Source of the DNA: Pseudoduganella sp.
GTDB taxonomy: Bacteria > Pseudomonadota > Gammaproteobacteria > Burkholderiales > Burkholderiaceae_D
DNA: 64,000 nucleotides
Direction: 5' to 3'
NCBI GenBank assembly: GCA_021323265.1
Contig: JAJTCO010000027.1
Location: 1 to 64,000, forward strand
Part shown: positions 1 through 9,482 of the stretch, piece after piece
How positions within the stretch are numbered: position 1 is the first letter of the stretch
How the letters are laid out: each line of letters begins with the position of its first letter
Position numbers and translations under genes: made by a program
The notes under the pieces: model-generated
Told to the model about the DNA's origin: nothing
What the model saw: the letters and a program-made list of their open reading frames with translations, nothing else
The model's database searches: none

Positions 1-378
1 TTCGCGCCGCAGCTCGATGGTGAGCATGCCGTTGTCGAAGGAAGCGCCGGTCACCTTGACGTGGTTGGCCAGCTGGAAACGCTGCTCGAAGTCGCGGAAG
101 GCAATGCCACGGTGCAGGAAGGTCTTTTCCTGGCCGTCTTTCTGCTTGCGCCCGACCACGATCAGGGAATCGCGCTCGGAAGTGATGTCGATCTCGCTGC
201 GGTCGAAGCCGGCCAGGGCCATCACGATCCGGTACTGGTCTTCGGAAACCAGTTCGATGTTGTAGGGCGGATAGCTGGGCTGGTCGCCACGGTGGGCGTC
301 ATTCAGCATCTGGGCCAGGCGGTCGAAACCAATGGCGGAACGATACAGGGGAGTCAGGTCAAAAGTACGCATGGTCAT
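1..378 (-). CDS. Hsp20/IbpA-like small heat shock protein (3' end beyond window)
   Basis: Manual reverse-strand translation MTMRTFDLTPLYRSAIGFDRLAQMLND...YNIELVSEDQYRIVMALAGFDRSEIDI..., typical of IbpA/Hsp20; open at window edge. Confidence 0.85.
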   Translation of the reverse strand, partial: MTMRTFDLTPLYRSAIGFDRLAQMLNDAHRGDQPSYPPYNIELVSEDQYRIVMALAGFDRSEIDITSERDSLIVVGRKQKDGQEKTFLHRGIAFRDFEQRFQLANHVKVTGASFDNGMLTIELRRE

Positions 379-555
379 ATCCTTTCAAAGTTAAGCGATA
401 TATGGGTCCCGCGGTCCCCGGCTGGGCAACCGCTGGATCCGATATAGGCGCCGTCACGGGCTTTTCAAGTGGCCTTTTTTCGCCGTTACGTTCTGAAACA
501 AATTGCCCTACCCCACGTGCTACACTCGCCCGTCGCACTTTCCACGTTGAAATAA

Positions 556-2448
556 ATGAAACTGTTCACCAAAACCGCCATCGCCCTGCTGCTGGGCGCC
601 GCCTTTGCCGCCCACGCCGGCCAGCCCATCCCTGCCCCGCAGGACCAAGCCTTTCCCGGCACCATCGTGATGAAGGTCGATGCCTCCAACACGGCACAGA
701 ACATTTACCGCATCCAGCAAACCATTCCCGCCAAGGCGGGCAAGATGACGCTGCTGTTCCCGCAGTGGGTGACGGCCCAGCACGGCCCGACCGGCGCGCT
801 GAACCAGTTTGCCGGCCTGAAGGTCTCGGCCAACGGCAAGCCCCTGTCCTGGCGCCGCGACAACGTGAATGTGTTTGCCTTCCATATCGAGGTGCCGGCG
901 GGCGCCAAGGCGATCGACGTGGCGTACCAGCACCTGGCGCCGACCGAGGCGGCGCAGGGACGCACCTCGATCACGCCGGACATGCTGGGCATCCAGTGGC
1001 AGTCGATGACCATGTACCCGGCCGGCTACGCCACGCGCCGCATCCCGATCCAGACCACGCTGACCCTGCCGGCCGGCTGGCAATACGGCTCGGCGCTGGA
1101 AGAAGCCGAGCGCCAGGGCGACACCATCACCTTCCGCACCACCGACGTGGAAACCTTCGTCGATTCGCCGCTGTTCGCCGGCCGTCATTTCAAGCGTTTC
1201 GACCTCGACCCGGGCGCCAAGCGTCCGGTGCACCTGAACGTGGTGGCCGATACCCCGGAAGCGCTGGAAGCGAAGCCCGAGCACATCGAACTGCACCGCA
1301 ACCTGGTCAAGCAGGCTTACAGGCTGTTCGGTTCCCAGCACTTCAAGCACTACGACTTCCTGTTCGCGCTCAGCGACGAATTCGGCCGCGTGGGACGCGA
1401 GCACCACCAGTCCAGCGAGAACGCGCTGAAGACCGATTACTTCACCGACTGGAACAAGACCGAATCGGACCGCGGCCTGCTGCCGCACGAGTTCACCCAC
1501 TCCTGGAACGGCAAATTCCGCCGTCCGAAAGGCCAGGACGTGCTGAACTTTAACCAGCCGCTGCAAAACGACCTGCTGTGGATGTACGAAGGCCAGACCA
1601 CCTACCACGGCCAGGTACTGGCTGCGCGCTCGGGCCTGATGAAGGCTGCCAGCATCAAGGACAGCTTCGCCGCCGCCGCCGCGCGCTACAGCATCATGAA
1701 GGGGCGCGAGTGGCGCTCGGTGCAGGACACCACCTACGACCCGATCATTAACGCGCGCCGCGCCATCCCGTGGTCGAACTACCAGCGCAGCGAGGACTAC
1801 TACACCGAAGGTGCGCTGATCTGGCTGGACGTGGATACCAAGATCCGCGAGCTGTCCGGCGACAAGCGCTCGCTGGACGACTTCGCGCTCAAGTTCTACG
1901 GCGTGGAGGACGGCCGCGTCGACGCCCTGCACTACACCTTCGAGGACATCGTGAAGACCCTGAACGCCGTGCAGCCGCACGACTGGGCCACCTTCCTGCG
2001 CACGCGCACCGAGGAACTGGGGCCGGTGCCGATGGACGGCATCACGCGCGCCGGCTACAAGCTGGTGTTCACCGAGAAGCAGACCGACTACCTGAAGGCT
2101 GCCGAAGAGCGCAACAAGTCGGCCGACTTCACCTACTCGCTGGGCTTCAACGTGGGCAGCGAAGGCAAGATCGAAGGCATCCAGTGGGATGGCGTCGGCT
2201 TCCGCGCCGGCCTGTCGGGCAACACCACCCTGCTGGCCGTCAACGGCCGCGCCTACAAGGCCGAACTGCTGCGCAAGGCCATCACGGAAGCGAAGGCCGG
2301 CAAGAAGCCGATCGAGCTGCTCGTGAAACGCGGCCAGCAGTACCGCACGGTCGCGCTGGACTACTATGAAGGCTTGAAGTACCCGCGCCTGGAACGCATC
2401 GAAGGCACGCCGGACCGCCTGGAAGCGATCCTCGCGCCGCGCCAGTAA
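556..2448 (+). CDS. M61 family metallopeptidase (glycyl aminopeptidase-like), signal peptide
   Basis: 630-aa ORF, N-terminal signal peptide, HEFTHSWNGK zinc motif, C-terminal PDZ-like region. Confidence 0.88.
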   Translation: MKLFTKTAIALLLGAAFAAHAGQPIPAPQDQAFPGTIVMKVDASNTAQNIYRIQQTIPAKAGKMTLLFPQWVTAQHGPTGALNQFAGLKVSANGKPLSWRRDNVNVFAFHIEVPAGAKAIDVAYQHLAPTEAAQGRTSITPDMLGIQWQSMTMYPAGYATRRIPIQTTLTLPAGWQYGSALEEAERQGDTITFRTTDVETFVDSPLFAGRHFKRFDLDPGAKRPVHLNVVADTPEALEAKPEHIELHRNLVKQAYRLFGSQHFKHYDFLFALSDEFGRVGREHHQSSENALKTDYFTDWNKTESDRGLLPHEFTHSWNGKFRRPKGQDVLNFNQPLQNDLLWMYEGQTTYHGQVLAARSGLMKAASIKDSFAAAAARYSIMKGREWRSVQDTTYDPIINARRAIPWSNYQRSEDYYTEGALIWLDVDTKIRELSGDKRSLDDFALKFYGVEDGRVDALHYTFEDIVKTLNAVQPHDWATFLRTRTEELGPVPMDGITRAGYKLVFTEKQTDYLKAAEERNKSADFTYSLGFNVGSEGKIEGIQWDGVGFRAGLSGNTTLLAVNGRAYKAELLRKAITEAKAGKKPIELLVKRGQQYRTVALDYYEGLKYPRLERIEGTPDRLEAILAPRQ

Positions 2449-2459
2449 TTTCCCCCAGC

Positions 2460-2481
2460 CGGGCGCGCCGCGGCGCGCCCG
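2460..2481. terminator. 22-bp perfect palindrome between convergent genes, possible bidirectional terminator
   Basis: cgggcgcgccg|cggcgcgcccg; no T-tract. Confidence 0.4.
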
Positions 2482-2485
2482 CGCC

Positions 2486-3247
2486 TTACGCGCGCAGGTA
2501 GCGCGCGCTCCAGGCGGCGATCAGGTCCGCCACATAGGCCGCATCTTCCCGCTTGGTCAGCAAATGGTCGGCCGTGTCGAGCGAAATGAAGCTCTTCGGA
2601 TGCTTGGCCGCCGTGAAGATTTCCAGCGCATTATTGATGCCGACCGTCGTGTCGCCCGGCGCATGCATGACGAGCAAGGCCTTGCGCAGGCTGGCGATCT
2701 TGTTGCGCAGGCTATTCTCCGCCACGTCCTCCAGGAATTGCCGCTTGATGCGGAACGGCCGCCCGGCCAGCTGCACCATCGCTTCGCCCTGGGCCGTGAT
2801 GGCGTCGATCTGCTCGCCGAACAGGTGGGTGACGTGCACCGGATCGCTGGGCGCGGCAATGGTCACCACGGCCTGCGCCTCGGGCACGCTGCCGGCAAAG
2901 GCCAGCGTGGCGGCGCCGCCCAGGCTATGCCCGATCAGCAGGCGCGGCGCCTGGAACTCGCGCCGCAGGAAATTGGCCGCCGCCTGCAGGTCGGCCACAT
3001 TGGACGAGAAATTGGTATTGGCGAAATCCCCTTCGCTCGCGCCCAGGCCGGTAAAGTCGAAACGCAGCACGGCAATGCCATGCTCGGCCAGCGCCTGCGA
3101 GATGCGGCTGGCCGCGAACACGTCCTTGCCGCACGTGAAGCAGTGCGCGAACAGGGCATAGGCGCGCGCCGTGCCTTCCGGCGCGTCCAGGCGCGCCGCC
3201 AGCATCTGGCCGTCGGCGCCGGGGAATTCCAGTCGTTGTGCATGCAT
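2486..3247 (-). CDS. alpha/beta hydrolase (type found N-terminal in hydrolase-OsmC fusions)
   Basis: HCFTCGKD, GHSLGG nucleophile elbow, C-terminal DTADHLL. Confidence 0.8.
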   Translation of the reverse strand: MHAQRLEFPGADGQMLAARLDAPEGTARAYALFAHCFTCGKDVFAASRISQALAEHGIAVLRFDFTGLGASEGDFANTNFSSNVADLQAAANFLRREFQAPRLLIGHSLGGAATLAFAGSVPEAQAVVTIAAPSDPVHVTHLFGEQIDAITAQGEAMVQLAGRPFRIKRQFLEDVAENSLRNKIASLRKALLVMHAPGDTTVGINNALEIFTAAKHPKSFISLDTADHLLTKREDAAYVADLIAAWSARYLRA

Positions 3248-3296
3248 GGGCTGCTCCCTCCATTTTGCGCCCCATCATACGCCGCTTTTGGCGCGC

Positions 3297-5741
3297 CTAC
3301 CCGCCTTCCACCAATCTGGTCAGCGCGGCCTGCAATTGCTCGCCCATGCGTTCCAGGTCGGCGGCGGCATCGTGCGTCTCGGCGATTTCGCCATGGGCCA
3401 TGTGGGCAACAATGTGGCGCGCCAGCTCGTGCTGGGCGGCGTGGAAGCGGTAGGCGAGCTTCACCAGCTGGCTTGCCTGCGGCTGCTGGACCGCATCCTC
3501 CAGCCACATGCCGAGCCGGCACGGCGCCTCGAGGAAGGTCAGCGCCGGCTGCCGTCCCTTGCGGACGTATTCCAGCAACGACCTGATCCAGGCCAGGTGC
3601 TCCACGCCTGCCACCAGCAGCTGGACGCTGTTGCGGTCGAGCACGCGGCAAGCGGCCAGGCCCTCCGGCAGGCGCCACTGGCTGGCCCAGGCCGTCAACT
3701 GCCCGGGCGGCATCGGGCGCGCGATGCCGAAGCCCTGCCCCATCAGGCAACCCATCTGCACCAGCATGCGCGCATGTTCGATGCTCTCCACGCCTTCGGC
3801 AATCACTTCGCGCTTGAAGGCGGCGGCCATGCCCAGCACGCCCTCCAGGATGGCCAGGTCGTCCGAGTCGACCAGCATGTCGCGCACGAAGCTCTGGTCG
3901 ATCTTGATGCGCTTGGCCGGCAGCTGCTTCAGGTACAGCAGCGAGGAATAGCCGGTGCCGAAATCGTCCAGCGCAAACGGCACGCCCAGGGCGGCGCACT
4001 CCGTAATGGTGCGCGAGACGTGGCTGATGTCCTCCAGCGCGCTGGTCTCCAGCACCTCCAGCTTGATGCGGCCGGTGCCCACGCGCGGATTGGCTTGCAG
4101 CTTGGCGCGCAGTCGCTCGACAAAATCGTGCTCCTGCAGCTTGGGACTGCTCATGTTGACGCTGATGGCGACATCCAGGCCTTCGTCCAGCCAGCACAGG
4201 TGCTGGCGCATCGCCTCGTCCAGCACCCAGTTGTCGAGCGAGGCGGCGATCGGGTGGCCTTCGATCACGGGCAGGAATTCTCCCGGCGGCAGCAGGCCCC
4301 GTTCCGGATGCTGCCAGCGGATCAGCGCTTCCACCGAGTTCAGCTCGCCGGTCTGCATGTGGACGATGGGCTGGTAGAACAGCACGAACTCGCGGTTGGC
4401 CAGCGCGCGCGCGATTTCCTGCTGCGGGCCGCTCAGGCGCGCCTCGGTGGGGTGCAGGTCCTCGCCGAACAGCGCATAGCGGTTCTTGCCCAGCGTCTTG
4501 GCGCGATACATGGCCTGGTCGGCCTGCCGCATCAGCTGGTCGGCATCGATCTCCACCGCCTGCGGGTAGACGGCCACGCCGATGCTGCCCGTTACGCGCA
4601 GCACTTTGCGCTCGACCACCACCGGGGCCGCCACCGCCTCCAGCAGGCGCATCACCATCGGCATGAAGTCGGCCACGTCGTGCAGGTCGTCCAGCACCAC
4701 CACGAACTCGTCGCCGCCCAGGCGGCACACGGTGTCGCATTCGCGCGTGGCGTGCGTCATGCGTGAGCCCAGCGCCACCAGCAGCTGGTCGCCATACTCG
4801 TGGCCAAGCTCGTCGTTGACGGCCTTGAAGCCATCGAGGTCGAGGTAGGCCACCACCAGGCGGCTGCCGCGGCGCCGCGCCTGCGCCATGCCGTGCTGCA
4901 GGCGGTCGGCCAGCAGGCGCCGGTTGGGCAGGCCGGTCAGCGGGTCGTAGTGGGCGATGCGGTCCAGGTGCTGGGCCTGCAGGGTTTGCTTGGTGATGTC
5001 GGAGAAGATGCCGACATAGTTGAGCGCCTTGCCGCGCGCATTGCGGATGCCGGTAATGGTCAGCCGCTCGACGTACAGCTCGCCCGACTTGCGCCGGTTC
5101 CACACCTCGCCCTGCCAGAAGTTGTCGTTGTGCAGGCGCTCCCACATGCCGTCATAGAACTCGCTGTTCTGCCGGCCCGAGCTCAGCATGCTCGGGTTGC
5201 GGCCGCAGGCCTCGGCGCGCGAGTAGCCGGTGATCTTCTCGAAGGCGTCATTGACGTCGATGATGGTGGCGTCGGCGGCCGTGATCATGATGCCTTCGCC
5301 CGCATGCAGGAAGACGCTGGCGGCAAAGCGCAGCTTCTCTTCGTTGCGCTTGCGCTCCGTGACATCGCTCAGGGTGCCCGACGTGCCGACCACGGCGCCA
5401 TCGGGCCCCAGCGTCAGGCGCGCAAACACTTCGACCCAGCGGAAGCTGCGGTCGCGGTGCAGGTAGCGGATCTCATGCTGGCAGTACGGTTGCTCGCCCT
5501 TGATCAGCGGCAGGAAGCGCTGCTGGTTCAGCTTGCGGTCTTCCGGCCACAGGTAGTCGAGAAAGGGCTTGCCCAGGCTTTCCTGCACCGGGTGGCCGGT
5601 CAACTCTTCCCAGGCCGGGTTGAGGAAAGTCCAGCAGCCGGTGGCGTCGGTCTGGAACACAACCTCCTTGAGGTTGTCCAGTACGGACTCGGCGAGCTTG
5701 GCACGTTCGCCAGCGTTGGGAAGGGAAAGTAAAGTGGGCAT
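3297..5741 (-). CDS. PAS-PAS-GGDEF-EAL signalling protein with C-terminal CZB zinc-binding domain
   Basis: RLGGDEF with upstream RxxD (RECD), EALIRW and DDFGTG motifs, C-terminal HLAW-x22-CRLGMW-x20-HAAQH. Confidence 0.9.
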   Translation of the reverse strand: MPTLLSLPNAGERAKLAESVLDNLKEVVFQTDATGCWTFLNPAWEELTGHPVQESLGKPFLDYLWPEDRKLNQQRFLPLIKGEQPYCQHEIRYLHRDRSFRWVEVFARLTLGPDGAVVGTSGTLSDVTERKRNEEKLRFAASVFLHAGEGIMITAADATIIDVNDAFEKITGYSRAEACGRNPSMLSSGRQNSEFYDGMWERLHNDNFWQGEVWNRRKSGELYVERLTITGIRNARGKALNYVGIFSDITKQTLQAQHLDRIAHYDPLTGLPNRRLLADRLQHGMAQARRRGSRLVVAYLDLDGFKAVNDELGHEYGDQLLVALGSRMTHATRECDTVCRLGGDEFVVVLDDLHDVADFMPMVMRLLEAVAAPVVVERKVLRVTGSIGVAVYPQAVEIDADQLMRQADQAMYRAKTLGKNRYALFGEDLHPTEARLSGPQQEIARALANREFVLFYQPIVHMQTGELNSVEALIRWQHPERGLLPPGEFLPVIEGHPIAASLDNWVLDEAMRQHLCWLDEGLDVAISVNMSSPKLQEHDFVERLRAKLQANPRVGTGRIKLEVLETSALEDISHVSRTITECAALGVPFALDDFGTGYSSLLYLKQLPAKRIKIDQSFVRDMLVDSDDLAILEGVLGMAAAFKREVIAEGVESIEHARMLVQMGCLMGQGFGIARPMPPGQLTAWASQWRLPEGLAACRVLDRNSVQLLVAGVEHLAWIRSLLEYVRKGRQPALTFLEAPCRLGMWLEDAVQQPQASQLVKLAYRFHAAQHELARHIVAHMAHGEIAETHDAAADLERMGEQLQAALTRLVEGG

Positions 5742-5806
5742 CCGTGGATTATAGAAGGATGCCTCTAGGGAAAAACTTGCCCTAGATCAAATTTGAGGCA
5801 GATTGC

Positions 5807-7273
5807 TCAACCAAACAGGCCATGCAGGAACCAGCGCGTTTCCTCGCTGCCGGACGTGCGTTCGCGGTAGACCCAGTAGTAGGCATGGTCTTCGCCCTGG
5901 GCGATGAAGTAGTCGCGGCGCTGGGTGTCGCTCCACCAGCCAGCCTCGATGCGCTCCGCGCTGGACACCATGCGCAGGGGCGATCCATACACGGGCCGGT
6001 GCTCGCGCAGCAGCAGCTGGATCGGCTTGGGCAGCAGGAAGGCCGGGCGCGGCAAGGCGCGCGGCGGCAGCTGGGCCGCAGCGTCGGCCGCGCGCACTTT
6101 TTCATGCAGCGGCACCCAGCGGTTGGCCACTTCCGGCCGGTAATCCGCCTTGGGATAGGGCTGCAGCACATTGTCCGCGCCCAAACGCGCCACCAACACT
6201 TCCAGCAGGCGCTGGCGCTCCTGCGGGCTGCCGCCTGGCTCGGGGAACAGGGAATCGCTGAGCGGGGCCATGGGCTCGACCTCGGGCGCTTCCAGGATCA
6301 GCCCGATCACCGGCGCCACCAGCTCCAGCTTGGCCAGGCGCTCCTTCAGCAGGCGCACGATGTGTTCGTCGCGCCAGGTGGCTTCGGCCAGCACCACCTC
6401 GACCGGGGTAGGCGGGCAGGCCGCGCGGCCGCGCTCATGCTCGAGCAGCAGGCGGATGCGCAGCACGGCGAACTGGTGGGCGCACAGCCAGCCTGTCATC
6501 TGCTGCAGCAGGCGGCAGGCACCGGCCAGCAGCAGGTCGGTGTTGTCGATGCGGCCGAACAATTCCAGCCGGGCCTTGAAGCCGGGCGGGGCGGCCAGCC
6601 ATGCGTGCATTTCCGGCGCCAGCCCCTGGGCCGCATCGAGCATGTGCAGCACTTCGCTGCCGCAGCGCCGCTGCAGGCCCGGACGCGGCAGGCGCAGCAG
6701 GTCGCCGATGCTGAGGCAACCGATCCCGTCCAGCCAGCGCTGGTGGCGCTGCAGCGGCGGCAGCAGGCCCACCGGCAAAGCTTGCAGCGTGCGCAGCAGG
6801 CTTTCCAGCTTGAGCGTGCGGCCGCCGCCGGCCTGCGCCAGCAGCCAGGCGCCGCGCGCGGTGGGCGCCACGCCCAGCACACCCGTGAAGCCGAGCTTTT
6901 GCAAGCTGGCGCGCACCAGGCGGCACAGGCGGCGGATACCGCCGAACAGCCGCAGGCTGGCGCCCACATCCAGCAGCAAGGTGGCGTCCTCGCTTTCCGC
7001 CACCTGGGGCGTGTATTGCAGCATGGCCATGGCCACGGCATGCAGGGCTTCCTGTTCCTGCTGCGGGGCGCGCGGATGCATCTGCGCCTCGGGCGCCAGC
7101 ATCAGGGCACCGCCGCGGCGCATGCCGGGACGCACGCCCAGGGCATGGGCGCGTGCGGACACGGCAAGCACGCCCTCCTGTTCCAGCACCACGCTGCACA
7201 GGTCATCCGACCAGCTCGGACAGAATACTTCGAGCGGTAAGCGGGGCAGGTAGAGGCCGATCCACAGATGCAT
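5807..7273 (-). CDS. imuB: ImuB-like Y-family DNA polymerase homologue
   Basis: MHLWIGLYLPRLPLEVF start, DAAQGLAPE, C-terminal GWW...RDYFIAQ...WVYRE...WFLHGLFG; downstream of imuA. Confidence 0.85.
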   Translation of the reverse strand: MHLWIGLYLPRLPLEVFCPSWSDDLCSVVLEQEGVLAVSARAHALGVRPGMRRGGALMLAPEAQMHPRAPQQEQEALHAVAMAMLQYTPQVAESEDATLLLDVGASLRLFGGIRRLCRLVRASLQKLGFTGVLGVAPTARGAWLLAQAGGGRTLKLESLLRTLQALPVGLLPPLQRHQRWLDGIGCLSIGDLLRLPRPGLQRRCGSEVLHMLDAAQGLAPEMHAWLAAPPGFKARLELFGRIDNTDLLLAGACRLLQQMTGWLCAHQFAVLRIRLLLEHERGRAACPPTPVEVVLAEATWRDEHIVRLLKERLAKLELVAPVIGLILEAPEVEPMAPLSDSLFPEPGGSPQERQRLLEVLVARLGADNVLQPYPKADYRPEVANRWVPLHEKVRAADAAAQLPPRALPRPAFLLPKPIQLLLREHRPVYGSPLRMVSSAERIEAGWWSDTQRRDYFIAQGEDHAYYWVYRERTSGSEETRWFLHGLFG

Positions 7274-7889
7274 GGCGTTGCAATAGGGTTGGAGTCAAGG
7301 GCAGGAACAGCGGCGTGTCGCGCTGCGGTCCCCGGCGTTTAATGAATTCGATGTCGATGCCGCCGGGCGCCGGGCGCAGCCCCAGCCGCAATGGCGCGGG
7401 CGACGAATCCTGCGCGGCGGCGAGCGGGCGCAGCAGGAAGAACAGTGTTTCGCCGCATTGCGCCGCCAGGTGCAGGCGGCGCAGCGCTTCGCTGCGGATA
7501 TGCTGCTGCCACAGCAGCACGGCGCCACAACTGCCACTGCGCAGGATTTGCTCGGTGGCCCACAGGCTGTCGGCCGCCTTGCCGGTATTGCGAATCCACA
7601 ATAATTGCTGTTCAGGCAAATCCAGGCCCAGGGTTTGCGGCGCATAGGGCGGCTGCACCAGCGCCACGGGGAGGGACTGCTGGGCCAGCGGGGGGTGCAG
7701 CAGGCGCAACTCCCCAATGCCGGGTTGCTGAAGCAGCAATTCCACCAGGCCCCCCAGCGGCCAGCCGCCACCCGGCAATTGCCTGGAAAAGACGGGAATG
7801 CCGGTATCCACGCAAGGCGTCGTGCCGCGCGCCAAGTGCGAAGCGAGCCAGAGGGCGGGATGGAGGGGTTGGGGGTCGAGGAGCGCCAT
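7203..7889 (-). CDS. imuA: ImuA, translesion synthesis-associated RecA/SulA-like protein
   Basis: MALLDPQPLHPALWLASHLARGTTPCVDTGIPVFSRQLPGGGWPLGGLVELLL; partner of imuB. Confidence 0.85.
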   Translation of the reverse strand: MALLDPQPLHPALWLASHLARGTTPCVDTGIPVFSRQLPGGGWPLGGLVELLLQQPGIGELRLLHPPLAQQSLPVALVQPPYAPQTLGLDLPEQQLLWIRNTGKAADSLWATEQILRSGSCGAVLLWQQHIRSEALRRLHLAAQCGETLFFLLRPLAAAQDSSPAPLRLGLRPAPGGIDIEFIKRRGPQRDTPLFLPLTPTLLQRHASVDRPLPAPLTARSILSELVG

Positions 7890-7899
7890 AAGAAAAATA

Positions 7900-7915
7900 C
7901 TGTATATGCATACAG
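7900..7915. promoter_or_regulatory. LexA (SOS) box upstream of imuA-imuB
   Basis: CTGT-ATATGCAT-ACAG within tactgtatatgcatacagta; 11 bp upstream of the imuA ATG. Confidence 0.85.
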
Positions 7916-8176
7916 TATAATCCTAGGAGCGCTTGGAGAAAACCTGTTTTAGCGTCCGGGCCTCCAAAACTGCCTCGCTCCACTGCACCAACTGCTGCAC
8001 GTTGGCCGCCATTTCGCAGCGTAGCGCCCCGCCGGATCGCCGTGCGTTCGCTGGGCAAGACCATGCATGCAAAGCTAGCTGGGCCGGCGCGCCGCCGATA
8101 CCTGTTCGCGCAAGAAACCGGCAGAAATCTCTTGCCTGATAGAATCGGCAACATTGCCAACTTATCGCCCACCATC

Positions 8177-9412
8177 ATGCAATCGATCGGCGCCCTCCTG
8201 TTTGCCCTCGCCCTGCTCCACACCTTCAGCGCCAAATCGTTCGAGCGCCTGGCCCATCGCTACCCGCGCCATGGCGGCTTGCTGCATTTGCTGGGCGAAG
8301 TGGAAGTGGTCTTCGGCTTCTGGGCCATGGTGCTGCTGGTGGTGATGGCCTTTGTGGCCGGGCCGCAAAATGCCATCGCGTATGCGGAAACGCAGCAGTA
8401 CACCGAGCCGCTGTTCGTGTTCGTGGTGATGGTGGTGGCGGCGTCGCGCCCCGTGCTCGATTTCGTGCAACGGCTGGTCGATCTGCTCGCGGGCGGCCGG
8501 CCGCTGCTGCAGGCATGGATGGGGCTTGCGCTGGTGCCACTGATCGGCTCACTGATTACGGAGCCGGCGGCCATGACGCTGGCGGCGTTGATGCTGGCGC
8601 CGCAAATCTTCCGCAACGGCGTGCCGGAATGGCACAAGTACGCGGCGCTGGGCGTGCTGTTCGTCAACGTCTCGATCGGCGGCACCCTCACCGCTTACGC
8701 CGCGCCGCCGGTGCTGATGGTGGCGGCGACCTGGCAATGGGACAGCGCCTTCATGGCCGCCAACTTCGGCTGGAAGGCCACGCTGGCCGTGCTGGTCAAC
8801 GCCAGCGCCGTCACCTGGCTGCTGCGCGAACATTTGCGCAGCGGCCCTGGCAGCGATGCGCAGGCGCCGGCCACGCGCGCGCCGACCCCATTGTGGACCA
8901 GCCTGATCCACCTGGCCTTCCTCGCTGCCGTGGTGGTGCTGGCGCACCATCCGGTACTGTTCCTCGGCCTGTTCCTGTTCTTCCTCGGTTTCACCAGCGC
9001 CTACCCGCAGCACCAGTCGCCGCTGATTCTGAAAGAAGCGTTGCTGGTGGGCTTCTTCCTGGCCGGCCTGGTCGTGCTGGGCAGCATGCAGCAATGGTGG
9101 CTGCAACCGATAGTCGAAAGCCTGCAGCCAATGGCGCTCTTCTTCGGCGCACTCGGCCTGACGGCGATCACCGACAATGCCGCCCTCACTTACTTAGGCT
9201 CGCTGATCGACGGCATTTCGCCGCAAGCGCAATACATGCTGGTGGCGGGCGCCGTGGCGGGCGGTGGCCTGACGGTGATTGCCAATGCGCCCAACCCGGC
9301 CGGCATCGCCTTGCTGCGCAAAGGCTTCCGCGATGAATCGATTGGCGCATTGGGCTTGCTGGCAGGCGCGTTGGCGCCCACCGCCGTCGCGGCGCTCGCC
9401 TTCTTCTTGTAG
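8177..9412 (+). CDS. putative Na+/H+ antiporter family membrane protein
   Basis: Polytopic hydrophobic ORF MQSIGALLFALALLHTFSAKSFERLAHRYPRHGGLLHLLGEVEVVFGFWA...; TDNAALTYLGSL motif. Confidence 0.75.
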   Translation: MQSIGALLFALALLHTFSAKSFERLAHRYPRHGGLLHLLGEVEVVFGFWAMVLLVVMAFVAGPQNAIAYAETQQYTEPLFVFVVMVVAASRPVLDFVQRLVDLLAGGRPLLQAWMGLALVPLIGSLITEPAAMTLAALMLAPQIFRNGVPEWHKYAALGVLFVNVSIGGTLTAYAAPPVLMVAATWQWDSAFMAANFGWKATLAVLVNASAVTWLLREHLRSGPGSDAQAPATRAPTPLWTSLIHLAFLAAVVVLAHHPVLFLGLFLFFLGFTSAYPQHQSPLILKEALLVGFFLAGLVVLGSMQQWWLQPIVESLQPMALFFGALGLTAITDNAALTYLGSLIDGISPQAQYMLVAGAVAGGGLTVIANAPNPAGIALLRKGFRDESIGALGLLAGALAPTAVAALAFFL

Positions 9413-9482
9413 CGCGCGCCCTGCACCCGCTGCTTGCGCTATTCTGGACCTCACCCCGTTCACACCAATGAGGAGAGGCAGA

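Noticed and set aside
520-1980. 486-aa minus-strand ORF
   Set aside because: Antisense to the clear M61 peptidase; low-complexity His/Val/Arg-rich composition typical of GC-rich shadow frames.
7920-8170. Extra gene between imuA and the antiporter
   Set aside because: Short ORFs here have no recognisable domain and no convincing start context.
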